Part shown: in pieces, positions 50,726-62,112 of the stretch
How the letters are laid out: every line of letters starts with the position of its first letter
Position numbering within the stretch: position 1 is the stretch's first letter
DNA from: Erwinia sp. S63
GTDB taxonomy: Bacteria > Pseudomonadota > Gammaproteobacteria > Enterobacterales > Enterobacteriaceae
Reading direction: 5' to 3'
Length of the DNA: 64,000 nucleotides
Assembly: GCF_016625195.1 (NCBI RefSeq)
Contig: NZ_JACVUP010000004.1
Location: 124,001 to 188,000, forward strand
Made by a program: the position numbers and the translations under genes
Notes under the pieces: model-generated
Told to the model about the DNA's origin: nothing
Seen by the model: only the letters and a program-made list of their open reading frames with translations
Database searches by the model: none

Positions 50726-51730
50726 TTAAGCCTGTTCCAGAGCACGTAGCTCTGGGGCGATGTGATCAGCGATTAATTCAATGGAACGCAGAATGTCGGC
50801 GTGTGGCGGATCGATTGAGTGCACCTGGAAGGTGATATCGGTGACACGTTGCAAGGTGGAGTCGGCGCGCAATGACGCCAACACCGCCGGTGCATCGCCA
50901 AAGTGCGCATCAAGCTGGCGCGCATGGCTTTCCAGCGTATGGCCAGTGATGATGTGGCCAGCAGCCTGAAACTGCTCAGCCTGGCGCCGCAATCCTGGCT
51001 CTGCGAGACGACGCGCATAGTCATTCGAATCGGCAACAAACGCGGTGCGCGAGGCGAGGATGCGCGGCGCAATACTGGCAGGTAACGCGGCCAGATAGGC
51101 ATCGATCATCGGATTTTGTATCGCCTCCAGCGGCAAATCAGGTTGGCCTGGCGGACGCGGTTGCGTGCGTGACAACATCAAGCCATGGCCAGCGGCGCCG
51201 GCTCGCGCGGCACCCTCAACTGAGAATGTGGCGATCCACACGCGCTGTGCCAGTGTTGGCGCGGGCGGGTAGAGATGATTATCCGGGTGTGCGAGGGTAT
51301 CGCCACGCCAGGCGCTAAGCAGCGTGTGCAGCTGATCGGCAAACACACTGGCGCGTTGATCGATGGTCAAGCCAAAGGGCAGGAAAGAGGTTTTTGTGCC
51401 GCCCGATCCCAATCCGACTTCCAGTCGCTCATGACTGAGCAGGTCTAATACGGCGGCGTCCTCTGCCACGCGCAGCGCGTTTTCCATCGCCAGCGTAATA
51501 ATGCCAGTGCCAAGACGAATCGTGCGGGTGTGCGCGGCCACGTGAGCGAGGAAAACCAGTGGCGCAGGAAGACCGCCTTCCTTCTCATGAAAATGATGTT
51601 GGGCGATCCAGGCGCTGTCGAATCCCAAACGTTCGGCGTGCTGAATCTGTTCGGTCGCGAGGCGATAGCGCTCTTGCGCCGATACCTCATCCAGCAGGCG
51701 GGTGAAAAAGCCAATGCGTTTACGCGTCAT
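50726..51730 (-). CDS. Luciferase-like FMN-dependent monooxygenase (KPN_01858-type)
   Basis: A 334-residue LLM-class flavoenzyme of the bacterial luciferase fold: KRIGFFTRLLDEVSAQERYR, then ERLGFDSAWIAQHHFHEKEGGLPAPLVFLAHVAAHTRTIRLGTGII with the typical HH pair, and AVLDLLSHERLEVGLGSGG. It is the luciferase-like oxidoreductase type regularly found with the KPN_01854-type peptide ABC importer. Its start overlaps the ATPase stop by 4 bp (51727-51730), coupling uptake to oxidation. Substrate unknown; FMNH2 must come from a reductase elsewhere. It is distinct from the NtaA-type and group-1 members elsewhere in the window. Confidence 0.87.
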   Translation of the reverse strand: MTRKRIGFFTRLLDEVSAQERYRLATEQIQHAERLGFDSAWIAQHHFHEKEGGLPAPLVFLAHVAAHTRTIRLGTGIITLAMENALRVAEDAAVLDLLSHERLEVGLGSGGTKTSFLPFGLTIDQRASVFADQLHTLLSAWRGDTLAHPDNHLYPPAPTLAQRVWIATFSVEGAARAGAAGHGLMLSRTQPRPPGQPDLPLEAIQNPMIDAYLAALPASIAPRILASRTAFVADSNDYARRLAEPGLRRQAEQFQAAGHIITGHTLESHARQLDAHFGDAPAVLASLRADSTLQRVTDITFQVHSIDPPHADILRSIELIADHIAPELRALEQA

Positions 51731-53337
51731 GCAGACTCCTTAATCAGCGGACGGATAGCGGGGATGGCGTCAATCAGTGCACGGGTATAAGTATGCTGTG
51801 GTGCGTTAAATAATGTGACGGTGTCACCTTGTTCAACCACTTCCCCCGCCCTCAGTACGGTCACGCTGTGCGCAATGCGGCGCACCGTAGCGAGATCGTG
51901 GGTGATAAACAGATAGGTTAATCCCAGTTCCTGTTGCAGCTGTTGCAACAACTGCAGGATCTGTGCCTGTACGGTGACATCCAGTGCTGAAGTGGCTTCA
52001 TCCAGCACCAGTATCGCCGGTTGCAGGATCAGTGCGCGTGCAATCGCCACGCGCTGACGTTGACCCCCGGAGAGTTCACGCGGTTTACGCGTGAGTAATT
52101 CCACTGGCAATGCCACTCGCTGAGCCACGGCTTCAACCCGCTGACGACGAACATCGGCACTGAGTTTCTCGAAATTACGCAGCGGTTCTTCAATAATGGC
52201 AAACAGCGTCTGGCGCGGATCCAGTGATGCAAACGGATTCTGGTAAACGAACTGGATTTTGCGTCGGAGTTGGCGCAGCGCTTCACTGCGCAGCGCACTG
52301 GCATCAATGCCGTCAATCACCACGCGTCCGCTATCAGCCTGTTCAAATCCCAGCAGAATGCGCGCCAGCGTGGTTTTACCAGAGCCGGATTCACCGACCA
52401 GTGCGTGCGTGGTGCCGCGTGGCACTGTCAGGCTGACCTGTCTGGTGACCTGTAACTGCTGCTGTTTGCCGAGTGAGAACTGCTTGTTGATGGCTGAAAG
52501 CTGGATCGCGGGTGTCGAAAACTTTGCTTCAGGTGAAATCGCCAGCGCCGTGTGGTCCGGTGAAGCATCCTGCAGCAGCTGGCGCGTGTAGGGATGTTGT
52601 GGCGCATTAAACACCTGAGCGGCTGGCCCTTGTTCCTGAATCTCGCCGTGACGGAATACCAGCAACCGGTCGGCGCGTTCAGCCGCCAGCGCCAGATCGT
52701 GCGTGACAAACAACACCGCGGTGCCCGACTCACGGCGCAGCACATCCAGCAGATCCAGAATGCGTTTCTGCACCGTGACATCTAGCGCACTGGTGGGCTC
52801 ATCCGCGATGATAATTTGCGGTTGCAAGGCGAGGGCGATCGCAATCAATACCCGCTGCTTCATGCCGCCAGAAAGCTGATGCGGATACTGCGTCAGTCGC
52901 TGTTGCGGATGGCTCAACCCGACTTTTTCCAGCAGTTCCAACACGCGCTGCTGGCGCTCAGACTTGCTGATTTTCTGATGCAGTTGCAGCATCTCACCCA
53001 CCTGATCCCCGATGGTTTTCACCGGGTTGAGTGAGTTGCCGGGATCCTGCGGCACCAGACTGATACTGACGCCGCGCAGGCTGTCCATACGTTTGGCTGA
53101 CCAGTCGGCAATGTCAGTGCCGTTTAATACGATCTTGCCGCTGTCGCGGCGACCATTTTCGGCCAGCAGGCCAATGATCGCCTGTGCAGTGGTGGTTTTA
53201 CCGGATCCTGACTCGCCCACTAATGCCACCATTTCACCTGCCTGCAAGGTGAAGCTCACGTTGTGCACCACTTCACGCCACTGCCCGCGCTGTTGATAGC
53301 TGAGGGAAAGATTTTCTATTGCGAGTAATGCACTCAT
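51727..53337 (-). CDS. Fused dipeptide-type ABC ATPase (DppD-DppF)
   Basis: A 536-residue double ABC ATPase. First unit: Walker A GESGSGKTT, LSGGMKQRVLIAIAL, IIIADEPTSALDVT, VTHDLALA. Second unit: Walker A GESGSGKTT, ELSGGQRQRVAIARAL, ILVLDEATSALDVT, ITHDLATV. In Dpp and Opp systems these are two proteins; here they are fused as in GsiA. Both sites look catalytically complete. It overlaps the permease and monooxygenase genes by 4 bp on either side, so the cluster is translated as a relay. Confidence 0.92.
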   Translation of the reverse strand: MSALLAIENLSLSYQQRGQWREVVHNVSFTLQAGEMVALVGESGSGKTTTAQAIIGLLAENGRRDSGKIVLNGTDIADWSAKRMDSLRGVSISLVPQDPGNSLNPVKTIGDQVGEMLQLHQKISKSERQQRVLELLEKVGLSHPQQRLTQYPHQLSGGMKQRVLIAIALALQPQIIIADEPTSALDVTVQKRILDLLDVLRRESGTAVLFVTHDLALAAERADRLLVFRHGEIQEQGPAAQVFNAPQHPYTRQLLQDASPDHTALAISPEAKFSTPAIQLSAINKQFSLGKQQQLQVTRQVSLTVPRGTTHALVGESGSGKTTLARILLGFEQADSGRVVIDGIDASALRSEALRQLRRKIQFVYQNPFASLDPRQTLFAIIEEPLRNFEKLSADVRRQRVEAVAQRVALPVELLTRKPRELSGGQRQRVAIARALILQPAILVLDEATSALDVTVQAQILQLLQQLQQELGLTYLFITHDLATVRRIAHSVTVLRAGEVVEQGDTVTLFNAPQHTYTRALIDAIPAIRPLIKESA

Positions 53338-54191
53338 GCGCCACCTCTAGCGATCTGTTGGCTAATGCGATTCGCCGCCAGCACCACGGCCACCACCACG
53401 ATGCCGGGGAAAGTGGTGAGCCACCAGGCGGTGGCCAGGTAGTTACGCCCTTCAGCAATCAGTAATCCCCATTCTGGCGTAGGTGGCGGTGTGCCATAAC
53501 CCAGGAAACTGAGGGTGGAGAGCGCCAGAATCGCCTGACCAAACTGCAGTGCGGCAAAGGCAATCACCGCCGTCAGCGAGTTGGGTAAAATGTGTCGCCA
53601 CAGCACCTGCCAAAAGCTGCCGCCACTGCCGTAGGCCGCTTCGACATATTCGCTGCGCCGCACACGCACCACTTCACCACGCGCCAGCCGAGCAAAACTG
53701 GCGATGGAAGCAATCCCCACGGCCAGCGCGGCATGCACTGTGCCAAATCCCAGCAGAATCAGTACGCTGAGTGACAGCAGCAATGAGGGGATAGAAAGCA
53801 GCACATCGACAAGGCGCATTAAGGTGTTTTCCGTACGCCCGCCCACAGCGCCCGCCAAAACGCCCAGCGTGGTGCCGCCAATCAAGCCCATTGTCACGGC
53901 GGCAAAGGCGGCGGCCAGTGACTGTGAAGCACCGTAAACAATACGGGTAAACAGATCGCGGCCGAGCTGATCGGTCCCGAGCCAATACGCGGCCTGCGGC
54001 GCTAAACGTTGCGCGCCGGGTAATCCTTGCGTCGGGCTGTAATGGGTGAATAAACCCGGCGCGAACGCGGCCAGCAAGGCCAGCAGCATCACCGCCCAGG
54101 CCAGCCAGAGTCCGGGCTGAATCTGCCAGCTGCGTTGGGTACGTGGAGTGGCGCCGCGCTGGCGGGCGGTGGCGTAATCGACGAGGCTCAT
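53334..54191 (-). CDS. Dipeptide-type ABC permease (DppC-like)
   Basis: A 285-residue inner-membrane permease. The N-terminal helix (GLWLAWAVMLLALLAAF) and LAPQAAYWLGTDQLGRDLFTRIVYGASQSL are characteristic of DppC/OppC. The EAA loop is EYVEAAYGSGGSFWQVLWRHILPN, and WGLLIAEGRNYLATAWWLTTFPGI closes the domain. Pairs with the DppB-like permease just upstream, overlapping it by 4 bp. Transports a small organic molecule or peptide. Confidence 0.9.
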   Translation of the reverse strand: MSLVDYATARQRGATPRTQRSWQIQPGLWLAWAVMLLALLAAFAPGLFTHYSPTQGLPGAQRLAPQAAYWLGTDQLGRDLFTRIVYGASQSLAAAFAAVTMGLIGGTTLGVLAGAVGGRTENTLMRLVDVLLSIPSLLLSLSVLILLGFGTVHAALAVGIASIASFARLARGEVVRVRRSEYVEAAYGSGGSFWQVLWRHILPNSLTAVIAFAALQFGQAILALSTLSFLGYGTPPPTPEWGLLIAEGRNYLATAWWLTTFPGIVVVAVVLAANRISQQIARGGA

Positions 54192-55135
54192 CGGCTTCCT
54201 CCGGCGATAGGTTGCAAACGGGGATCGAACAGTGGCATCAGCACATCGACCAGCAAATTGATCAGGACAAAGGCCAGCGCAGAGATCATCACCACCGCCT
54301 GTAATACGGCGACATCCTGATTATTGACCGCCTGCTGCGTCAGTTGGCCAATACCGCTGAGACCAAATACGGTTTCGGTGATCAGCGCGCCGGCGATCAA
54401 CTCGCCCAGCAGCAGACCGGCCACGTTGAGCACCGGCAGCAGCGCATTGCGCATTACGTGTCGCCACAGCACGCGACTGGCGCTGGCACCTTTGGCTCGC
54501 GCCACCGCCACAAACGGCTGTGTGGAGATTTGATCGATACTGCGCAACAGAATTTGTGCCAGCGGCGCGGAGATCGGGATCGCCACGGTGATCACCGGCA
54601 GGATTAAACCCTGCAACGGCGACGGGTTGATCACCGGTATCCAGCGCAACTGAAAAGAGAACAGCTGAATTAACGCGATGCCGAGCCAGAAGGTCGGCAG
54701 CGAGATAAACAGCGCAGGAACGGATTGCAGCAACGAACGCAGCAGACGCAGTGCGGGCAAGCGAGACAGTGCCGCCAGCGCAAAGGCCAGCAGCGTGGCC
54801 AGCGCAAAACCCAGCACCGCCAGCTGCAGGGTGGCGGGCAGATTGCTGATCAACAAATCGCTCACTGACACGCCAGCCTGTACTGAATAGCCAAAATCAC
54901 CGTGCAGCATCGCCAGCAGCGTATGGAAATATTGCTGCCACAGTGGGTTATCTGCGCCATAAGCCAGCCGCATCTCAGCGATCTGATCCGGGCTCAAGCC
55001 CAGATCCGGGTTCTGAAATTTAATCAGCACCGCATCGCCCGGCAGCACCTGCAGCAGCAAGAACGACAGGGTAAACGCGGCCCACAATACCAGCACGCTT
55101 TGACCCACTCTTCGCAGCAGAGAACGTTGCATCAT
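54188..55135 (-). CDS. Dipeptide-type ABC permease (DppB-like)
   Basis: A 315-residue inner-membrane permease of the DppB/OppB group: LRRVGQSVLVLWAAFTLSFL with VLPGDAVLI, the periplasmic-loop YGADNPLWQQYFHTLLAMLHGDFGYS, the EAA loop FVAVARAKGASASRVLWRHVMRNAL and LIAGALITETVFGLSGIGQLTQQAV near the C-terminus. Seven or so helices. It begins 9 bp after the binding-protein stop, so the operon is continuous. The late NNQDVAVLQAVVMISALAFV is typical. Confidence 0.9.
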   Translation of the reverse strand: MMQRSLLRRVGQSVLVLWAAFTLSFLLLQVLPGDAVLIKFQNPDLGLSPDQIAEMRLAYGADNPLWQQYFHTLLAMLHGDFGYSVQAGVSVSDLLISNLPATLQLAVLGFALATLLAFALAALSRLPALRLLRSLLQSVPALFISLPTFWLGIALIQLFSFQLRWIPVINPSPLQGLILPVITVAIPISAPLAQILLRSIDQISTQPFVAVARAKGASASRVLWRHVMRNALLPVLNVAGLLLGELIAGALITETVFGLSGIGQLTQQAVNNQDVAVLQAVVMISALAFVLINLLVDVLMPLFDPRLQPIAGGSR

Positions 55136-55144
55136 CAGCCTGCC

Positions 55145-56767
55145 TTAGTGTTTTTCCAGCCATGCGCCGTAGAACGAAGGACGACCCACCGCTTCAAAGC
55201 TCACGCCTTTGAACCATGGGGCACCCGCGAACACTTGCGGCTCTTCAAAGATCGGGATCACGTAAGCCTGATCGAGCAGATAGCGTTGGACATCACCGGT
55301 CAGAGCCAGACGTTTAGCCGGATCCACTTCTGCCGAGATATCCACCAGCAGTGCATTCAGCTTGTCGTCGCGGAAGCTTTGCACCTTGTCGCTGGAGCCG
55401 CCTTTTTGCAGCAGCGCGTTACGGTTGGTGGGGTAGAAACTGCTTTTGATCACATCGGGATCTGCACGGCCTACTTCCGTGACGTTGAGGGGCGTTTTCA
55501 GCGGATCGAGATTATCCAGCGTGGCGCTGCCCGCATCGCCCGCTTTCACCGCTAAGGCGACACCCACTTGACGCCACTGCTGTGCCACCAGTTGCAGCAC
55601 TTCTTTGTTCTGCGGCTGTGGCAGGGATTCGTAGATGGCGAGGGCGAGTTTTTTACCCTCTTTCTCACGGATGCCATCGCTACCGACCTTCCAGCCCGCT
55701 TCATCAAGCAGCTGTTTTGCCAGGTTAGGGTCGTACTTCAGCTTGTCAGCGAGATTGACGTAACCGGCTGCAGAATGGGCAATAACCGAGGTGGCCTGCG
55801 GATAGTTAGGCGAGAACAGTGTCTGCACCACTTGCTGCGCGTTGGTGGCGTGCAACAGCGCCTTGCGCACCTTCAGATCACTGACCAGCGCATTGTCAGG
55901 ACGGAAGCTAATGCTGTCGTTTACACCGCGCGTGGGAGCGGCATAAATTGGGAAGTTTTGCTGCTGCGCCTGTTTTTCGTCATAGGCCTGAACCTGACGG
56001 ATAAAGTCTGCCTGGCCCGCCAACAATGCACCGATGCGCACGCTGTCTTCCGGCGTGACGATAATTTTGATGCCATCGAGATTGGCCGGGCCTTGCTGGG
56101 CGATATTTTTCGGCCCCCACTGATAATCTTTACGCGCGGTGAGATCGACTTCACGCCCGAGTTTTTCATCACTGACCACAAACGGACCGGAGCCAATAAT
56201 ATGGCGTGCGTCACCCAGTTGATCAAAGCTTCGTTGCAGGGTGCTCAGAGAAACTAAGCCAGATCCGATGGTCGCGGTGCCCTGTAAAAATCCCGGAGAG
56301 GGTTTCTTGAAATAGAACTTCACCGTCAGCGGATCGACAACTTCGCTGTGATCGTAGTTATTAATCACTTCTGAAACCGGTAAGCGCAGGGCTTTATTGC
56401 CGAGGCCGTAGGTATCAAAGTTTTTGGCCACCGCGTTGGCATCCAAAGGGGTGCCATCGGAGAAGGTGACGCCCGGACGAATTTTAAAAGTGTATTCAGT
56501 TTTATCGGCGTTGCTGCTCCAGCTCTCCGCTACCCAGGGTTCAACCTGCAGCGTTTTTGGGTTTTGCCACGTCAGCTTATCGGTGATCTGGTTGAGAATG
56601 CCGCCGTTCGGGTAGAAACCACCGGCAGGCGGATAGAGGTTGGTATGCGGTTGCTGTTCAAGATACACCAGCGTACCTCCCTTGACCGGAGTGTCCGCCG
56701 CGTGTGCGCTAAATATCCCTGTCAGCAGGGCTAAGCTTAATGCCTGCAAGTGAAAATGCTTACTCAT
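55145..56767 (-). CDS. Peptide/nickel-type ABC substrate-binding protein (KPN_01854-type)
   Basis: A 540-residue family 5 periplasmic binding protein. Signal peptide MSKHFHLQALSLALLTGIFS with cleavage near AHA-A. The mature protein shows GGTLVYLEQQPHTNLYPPAGGFYPNGGILNQITDKL, ESWSSNADKTEYTFKIRPGVTFSDGTPLDANAV and YDPNLAKQLLDEAGW, the pattern of DppA/OppA-like proteins and specifically of the KPN_01854 group seen with luciferase-like oxidoreductases. The ATG at 56767 is used; an ATG at 56788 has no ribosome site. It heads the eight-gene leftward cluster. The ligand is unknown but should be the substrate, or precursor, of the linked monooxygenase. Confidence 0.87.
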   Translation of the reverse strand: MSKHFHLQALSLALLTGIFSAHAADTPVKGGTLVYLEQQPHTNLYPPAGGFYPNGGILNQITDKLTWQNPKTLQVEPWVAESWSSNADKTEYTFKIRPGVTFSDGTPLDANAVAKNFDTYGLGNKALRLPVSEVINNYDHSEVVDPLTVKFYFKKPSPGFLQGTATIGSGLVSLSTLQRSFDQLGDARHIIGSGPFVVSDEKLGREVDLTARKDYQWGPKNIAQQGPANLDGIKIIVTPEDSVRIGALLAGQADFIRQVQAYDEKQAQQQNFPIYAAPTRGVNDSISFRPDNALVSDLKVRKALLHATNAQQVVQTLFSPNYPQATSVIAHSAAGYVNLADKLKYDPNLAKQLLDEAGWKVGSDGIREKEGKKLALAIYESLPQPQNKEVLQLVAQQWRQVGVALAVKAGDAGSATLDNLDPLKTPLNVTEVGRADPDVIKSSFYPTNRNALLQKGGSSDKVQSFRDDKLNALLVDISAEVDPAKRLALTGDVQRYLLDQAYVIPIFEEPQVFAGAPWFKGVSFEAVGRPSFYGAWLEKH

Positions 56768-56984
56768 GGTGAATTCCTTATGATTCAATAGCCCGGCGGG
56801 CGGATTTCATCATCAAATGCCGCACCCGCGAGGAGAACCAAGGAATTGCACTAAGCTTTTGCGAAAAAAATAAAATGAATGGACTTGTGGGAAATAATTA
56901 AGATTCTTCGCCGATTAAAAGTGGCGTTAACTCTCTATAATGTAGAGGTTTTATATTTATGGCTTACATCCTGAGGGGCGTTTA

Positions 56985-57278
56985 ATGAGAGCATATTTGA
57001 TCCCGGGTTTAATGTTTATGCTGTCAGCGTGCTCAAGCTCCGTCGGGCATAATTTCGATACTGCGAACATTCAGAAAATACAGACCGGTAAAACCACCAG
57101 AGCCGAGTTGATTAATATGTTTGGGCCGCCTGATTCTGAATCTCCTTATCCGGAAGGGCAACGCCTTATGATGTGGAAATACAGCGAAGCCCGTACGCTG
57201 GATACCACCGCAGGCAAGACACTTACCGTGCAAACCAAGAATGGCCGGGTGTTTACTTACACATTGAGTAAGAGTTGA
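56985..57278 (+). CDS. SmpA/BamE-like small lipoprotein
   Basis: A 97-residue lipoprotein: signal MRAYLIPGLMFMLSAC with lipobox LSAC (Cys16), and no Asp at +2, so outer-membrane sorting is expected. The mature part carries the SmpA/OmlA pattern: IQKIQTGKTTRAELINMFGPPDSESPYPEGQRLMMWKYSEA, i.e. the G-x-T-x-x-E-[LV]...FG-x-P signature of BamE-like folds. It is monocistronic, divergent from the ABC cluster and parallel with nothing downstream. Whether it joins the BAM complex is unknown; many small paralogues of this fold do not. Confidence 0.8.
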   Translation: MRAYLIPGLMFMLSACSSSVGHNFDTANIQKIQTGKTTRAELINMFGPPDSESPYPEGQRLMMWKYSEARTLDTTAGKTLTVQTKNGRVFTYTLSKS

Positions 57279-57381
57279 GGGCAGCAGAAGTTGATGCCAG
57301 ATAAAACCATTCAGTGTACCAACGATAATCTGACCTCAACTTGAAAACATTACGGAGTGAAACCAGGTTCACCCCAGTCAT

Positions 57382-58374
<993 letters not shown>

Positions 58375-58402
58375 TCACTCCTATACGTTTGGAAGCAAGG
58401 AA

Positions 58403-59269
<867 letters not shown>

Positions 59270-59304
59270 TTAATTTCGGAAAGCATAACGTCAGGAGATT
59301 GATT

Positions 59305-59323
59305 TGATTAGACCTTGTAATCA
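59305..59323. promoter_or_regulatory. LysR-type operator between AKR and LysR genes
   Basis: TGATTA-N7-TAATCA, a perfect 6-bp dyad containing the LysR T-N11-A pattern, 51 bp upstream of the reductase start and about 190 bp from the LysR start. Confidence 0.55.
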
Positions 59324-59506
59324 GCTAGGGTTTATTAGTCAGGCTCATTAATAATGCATCGTAAAGTGAACAAATCCGTTAGTCGGATGCTATAGAGTAA
59401 CGCGCGTAAAATTGAGGGCCTGCGTTAACTTGCGTGAGATGAGACAGCGCTTAAGTTGCAGTTTGTTTGTGATAGCTTCAGTGGACCTGAACGGAGATGT
59501 GAGTAG

Positions 59507-60403
<897 letters not shown>

Positions 60404-60562
60404 CCGACGAGTTACACCTATTGGTGAATTTTGTTCATAAACCCATCCTGATTTGACTACCTTATCAATCAATCCGCGTGATCCTACACTCTTAGCTGCT
60501 ATCAATGTGATCGCCCGTTCCAGAGCGGTCACCACCCGAACCTGAAGCACGGAGCCCACATA

Positions 60563-61042
60563 ATGAGAATGGCTGTTGCCCTCATACTGGCGTTATCTGT
60601 CTCAGCTGTTTCTGCAAAGGAGAACACATCGATGATCACTGTCTGGCAAAGTGGTGAAAAACCTTCGGTTAAAGGCAACTCAGAGTATTTCACCGGTACG
60701 GTGCGTATTGATGCGCCGTTTCAGGGAAGCGAACCTGCACGTATTGGCGGCGCAACGGTGACCTTTGAACCCTCCGCGCGCACGGCATGGCATACCCATC
60801 CGCTCGGGCAAACGCTGATTGTGACAGCAGGTCTGGGGCGTGTGCAGGAGTGGGGCGGTGAAGCACGTGATATCCGCCCGGGCGATATTGTGTGGATCCC
60901 GGCAGGCGTAAAACATTGGCATGGTGCCGCACCGGAAAACAGCATGTCGCACATTGCTATCGCTGAAGCTGAAAACGGCCAGGTGGTGGAGTGGCTGGAG
61001 AAAGTCAGCGATGAGCAGTACGGTTCCACGGTCTCTCTGTAA
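60563..61042 (+). CDS. Exported cupin-domain protein
   Basis: A 159-residue protein with a signal peptide ([18 protein letters not shown], cleavage near SAK). A single cupin barrel follows: the first metal motif is in [20 protein letters not shown] and the second in [20 protein letters not shown], together supplying His, His, Gln and His ligands. It resembles the small manganese cupins that include (R)-mandelonitrile-lyase-type proteins. Export to the periplasm is unusual for these. Together with the next gene, 10 bp away, it forms a LysR-linked exported pair. Confidence 0.85.
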   Translation: MRMAVALILALSVSAVSAKENTSMITVWQSGEKPSVKGNSEYFTGTVRIDAPFQGSEPARIGGATVTFEPSARTAWHTHPLGQTLIVTAGLGRVQEWGGEARDIRPGDIVWIPAGVKHWHGAAPENSMSHIAIAEAENGQVVEWLEKVSDEQYGSTVSL

Positions 61043-61052
61043 GGAGTAAAAG

Positions 61053-61796
61053 ATGACGAAAAGCATCAATGCCTCGTTAATGATGTGCGCTGTGTTCGCC
61101 TCTTCAGTGAGTCTGGCTGATGAACCTTCCGAGCCAGAACAGAAAAAATATGTCGCGCTACGGCAAAAACAGACTCATCCATTGACCCTGCAACAAAAGA
61201 GTATCGCGGTGATTGCGGCCCATGCCGCGACAGGCAATATTGCCAAACTGAATGACGCGCTGAATCAGGGATTGGATGCGGGCCTGACCCTCAGCCAGTG
61301 CCGTGAGGTGCTGGTCCAACTTTATGCCTATGCCGGTTTCCCTCGCAGCCTCAACGCGCTGGGAGAATTGATGAAAGTGATTGATGCCCGCCGCTTACAG
61401 GGCAAAAATGACCTGCCAGGCAGCGAGGCCGGGCCGGTTCCAACGCCTGATAACATGCTCGCCGCCGGTACGCGCAATCAGATGGCGCTGGTCGGCAGTC
61501 CGGTGAAAGGGCCATTGTTTGAATTCGCCCCGGCGATCGATCAGTTCCTCAAAGCGCATTTGTTTGGCGACATTTTCGCGCGCGACAATCTCGACTGGAA
61601 AAGTCGTGAGTTAGCCACCGTGGGCGCTTTAGCCGGAATGAGCGGTGTCGAGTCGCAACTGCAATCGCATCTGCGCATCAGTATGAATGTCGGCTTCGAC
61701 AAATCACAACTTGCTGAACTGGAGGCGGTGTTTAACGCTCAGGGAGAAGAAGCGGTCGCTCAGCGAATTGAAGCGGCGTTGGCACAGATAAAATAA
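61053..61796 (+). CDS. Exported carboxymuconolactone decarboxylase-family protein
   Basis: A 247-residue protein with a signal peptide (MTKSINASLMMCAVFASSVS, cleavage near SLA-D). The body is two CMD-like helical halves: LTLQQKSIAVIAAHAATGNIAKLNDALNQGLDAGLTLSQCREVLVQ with LYAYAGFPRSLNALGELM, and NLDWKSRELATVGALAGMSGVESQLQSHLRISMNVG. The Cys in LSQCREVL is the typical proton-relay position; the second half has no Cys. Such exported cupin-CMD pairs are seen in several bacteria, but the reaction is not known. It follows the cupin gene by 10 bp with AAGGAG and ends before a strong hairpin. Confidence 0.85.
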   Translation: MTKSINASLMMCAVFASSVSLADEPSEPEQKKYVALRQKQTHPLTLQQKSIAVIAAHAATGNIAKLNDALNQGLDAGLTLSQCREVLVQLYAYAGFPRSLNALGELMKVIDARRLQGKNDLPGSEAGPVPTPDNMLAAGTRNQMALVGSPVKGPLFEFAPAIDQFLKAHLFGDIFARDNLDWKSRELATVGALAGMSGVESQLQSHLRISMNVGFDKSQLAELEAVFNAQGEEAVAQRIEAALAQIK

Positions 61797-62112
61797 TAAA
61801 TCCATTATAAACGCACCGGTATTTATTCCGGTGCGTTTCGCTGTTCAATCTAATAACGAAGAGTGTATTCCCTCAGACTTATATCCAATAGTGCAAACCT
61901 TTCCCGATTAGTTTATTACGCACCATCAACCGTTATTCGCAATGCTGATTGATGCGCAACCCTCTGTTTTATATTATCTATTCATCCATCAATATTCCGC
62001 GCCCCTCTGATATGCATTAATTAAAAATGCATACGACAATAATATGTTTTACCCATTACCCGCCGCCATCACACACTGCTCGCCATCATCATTGAGGAAA
62101 AGGATTTGGCGT
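61797..62112 (+). other. Intergenic stretch with terminator and promoter of the LLM gene
   Basis: 316 bp with a terminator at 61809-61838 and AT-rich sequence before the next gene. No gene of its own is supported. Confidence 0.5.
61809..61838 (+). terminator. Terminator after exported CMD gene
   Basis: AAACGCACCGG, eight-base loop, CCGGTGCGTTT: a perfect 11-bp stem 12 bp past the stop, ending in TTT. Confidence 0.8.
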
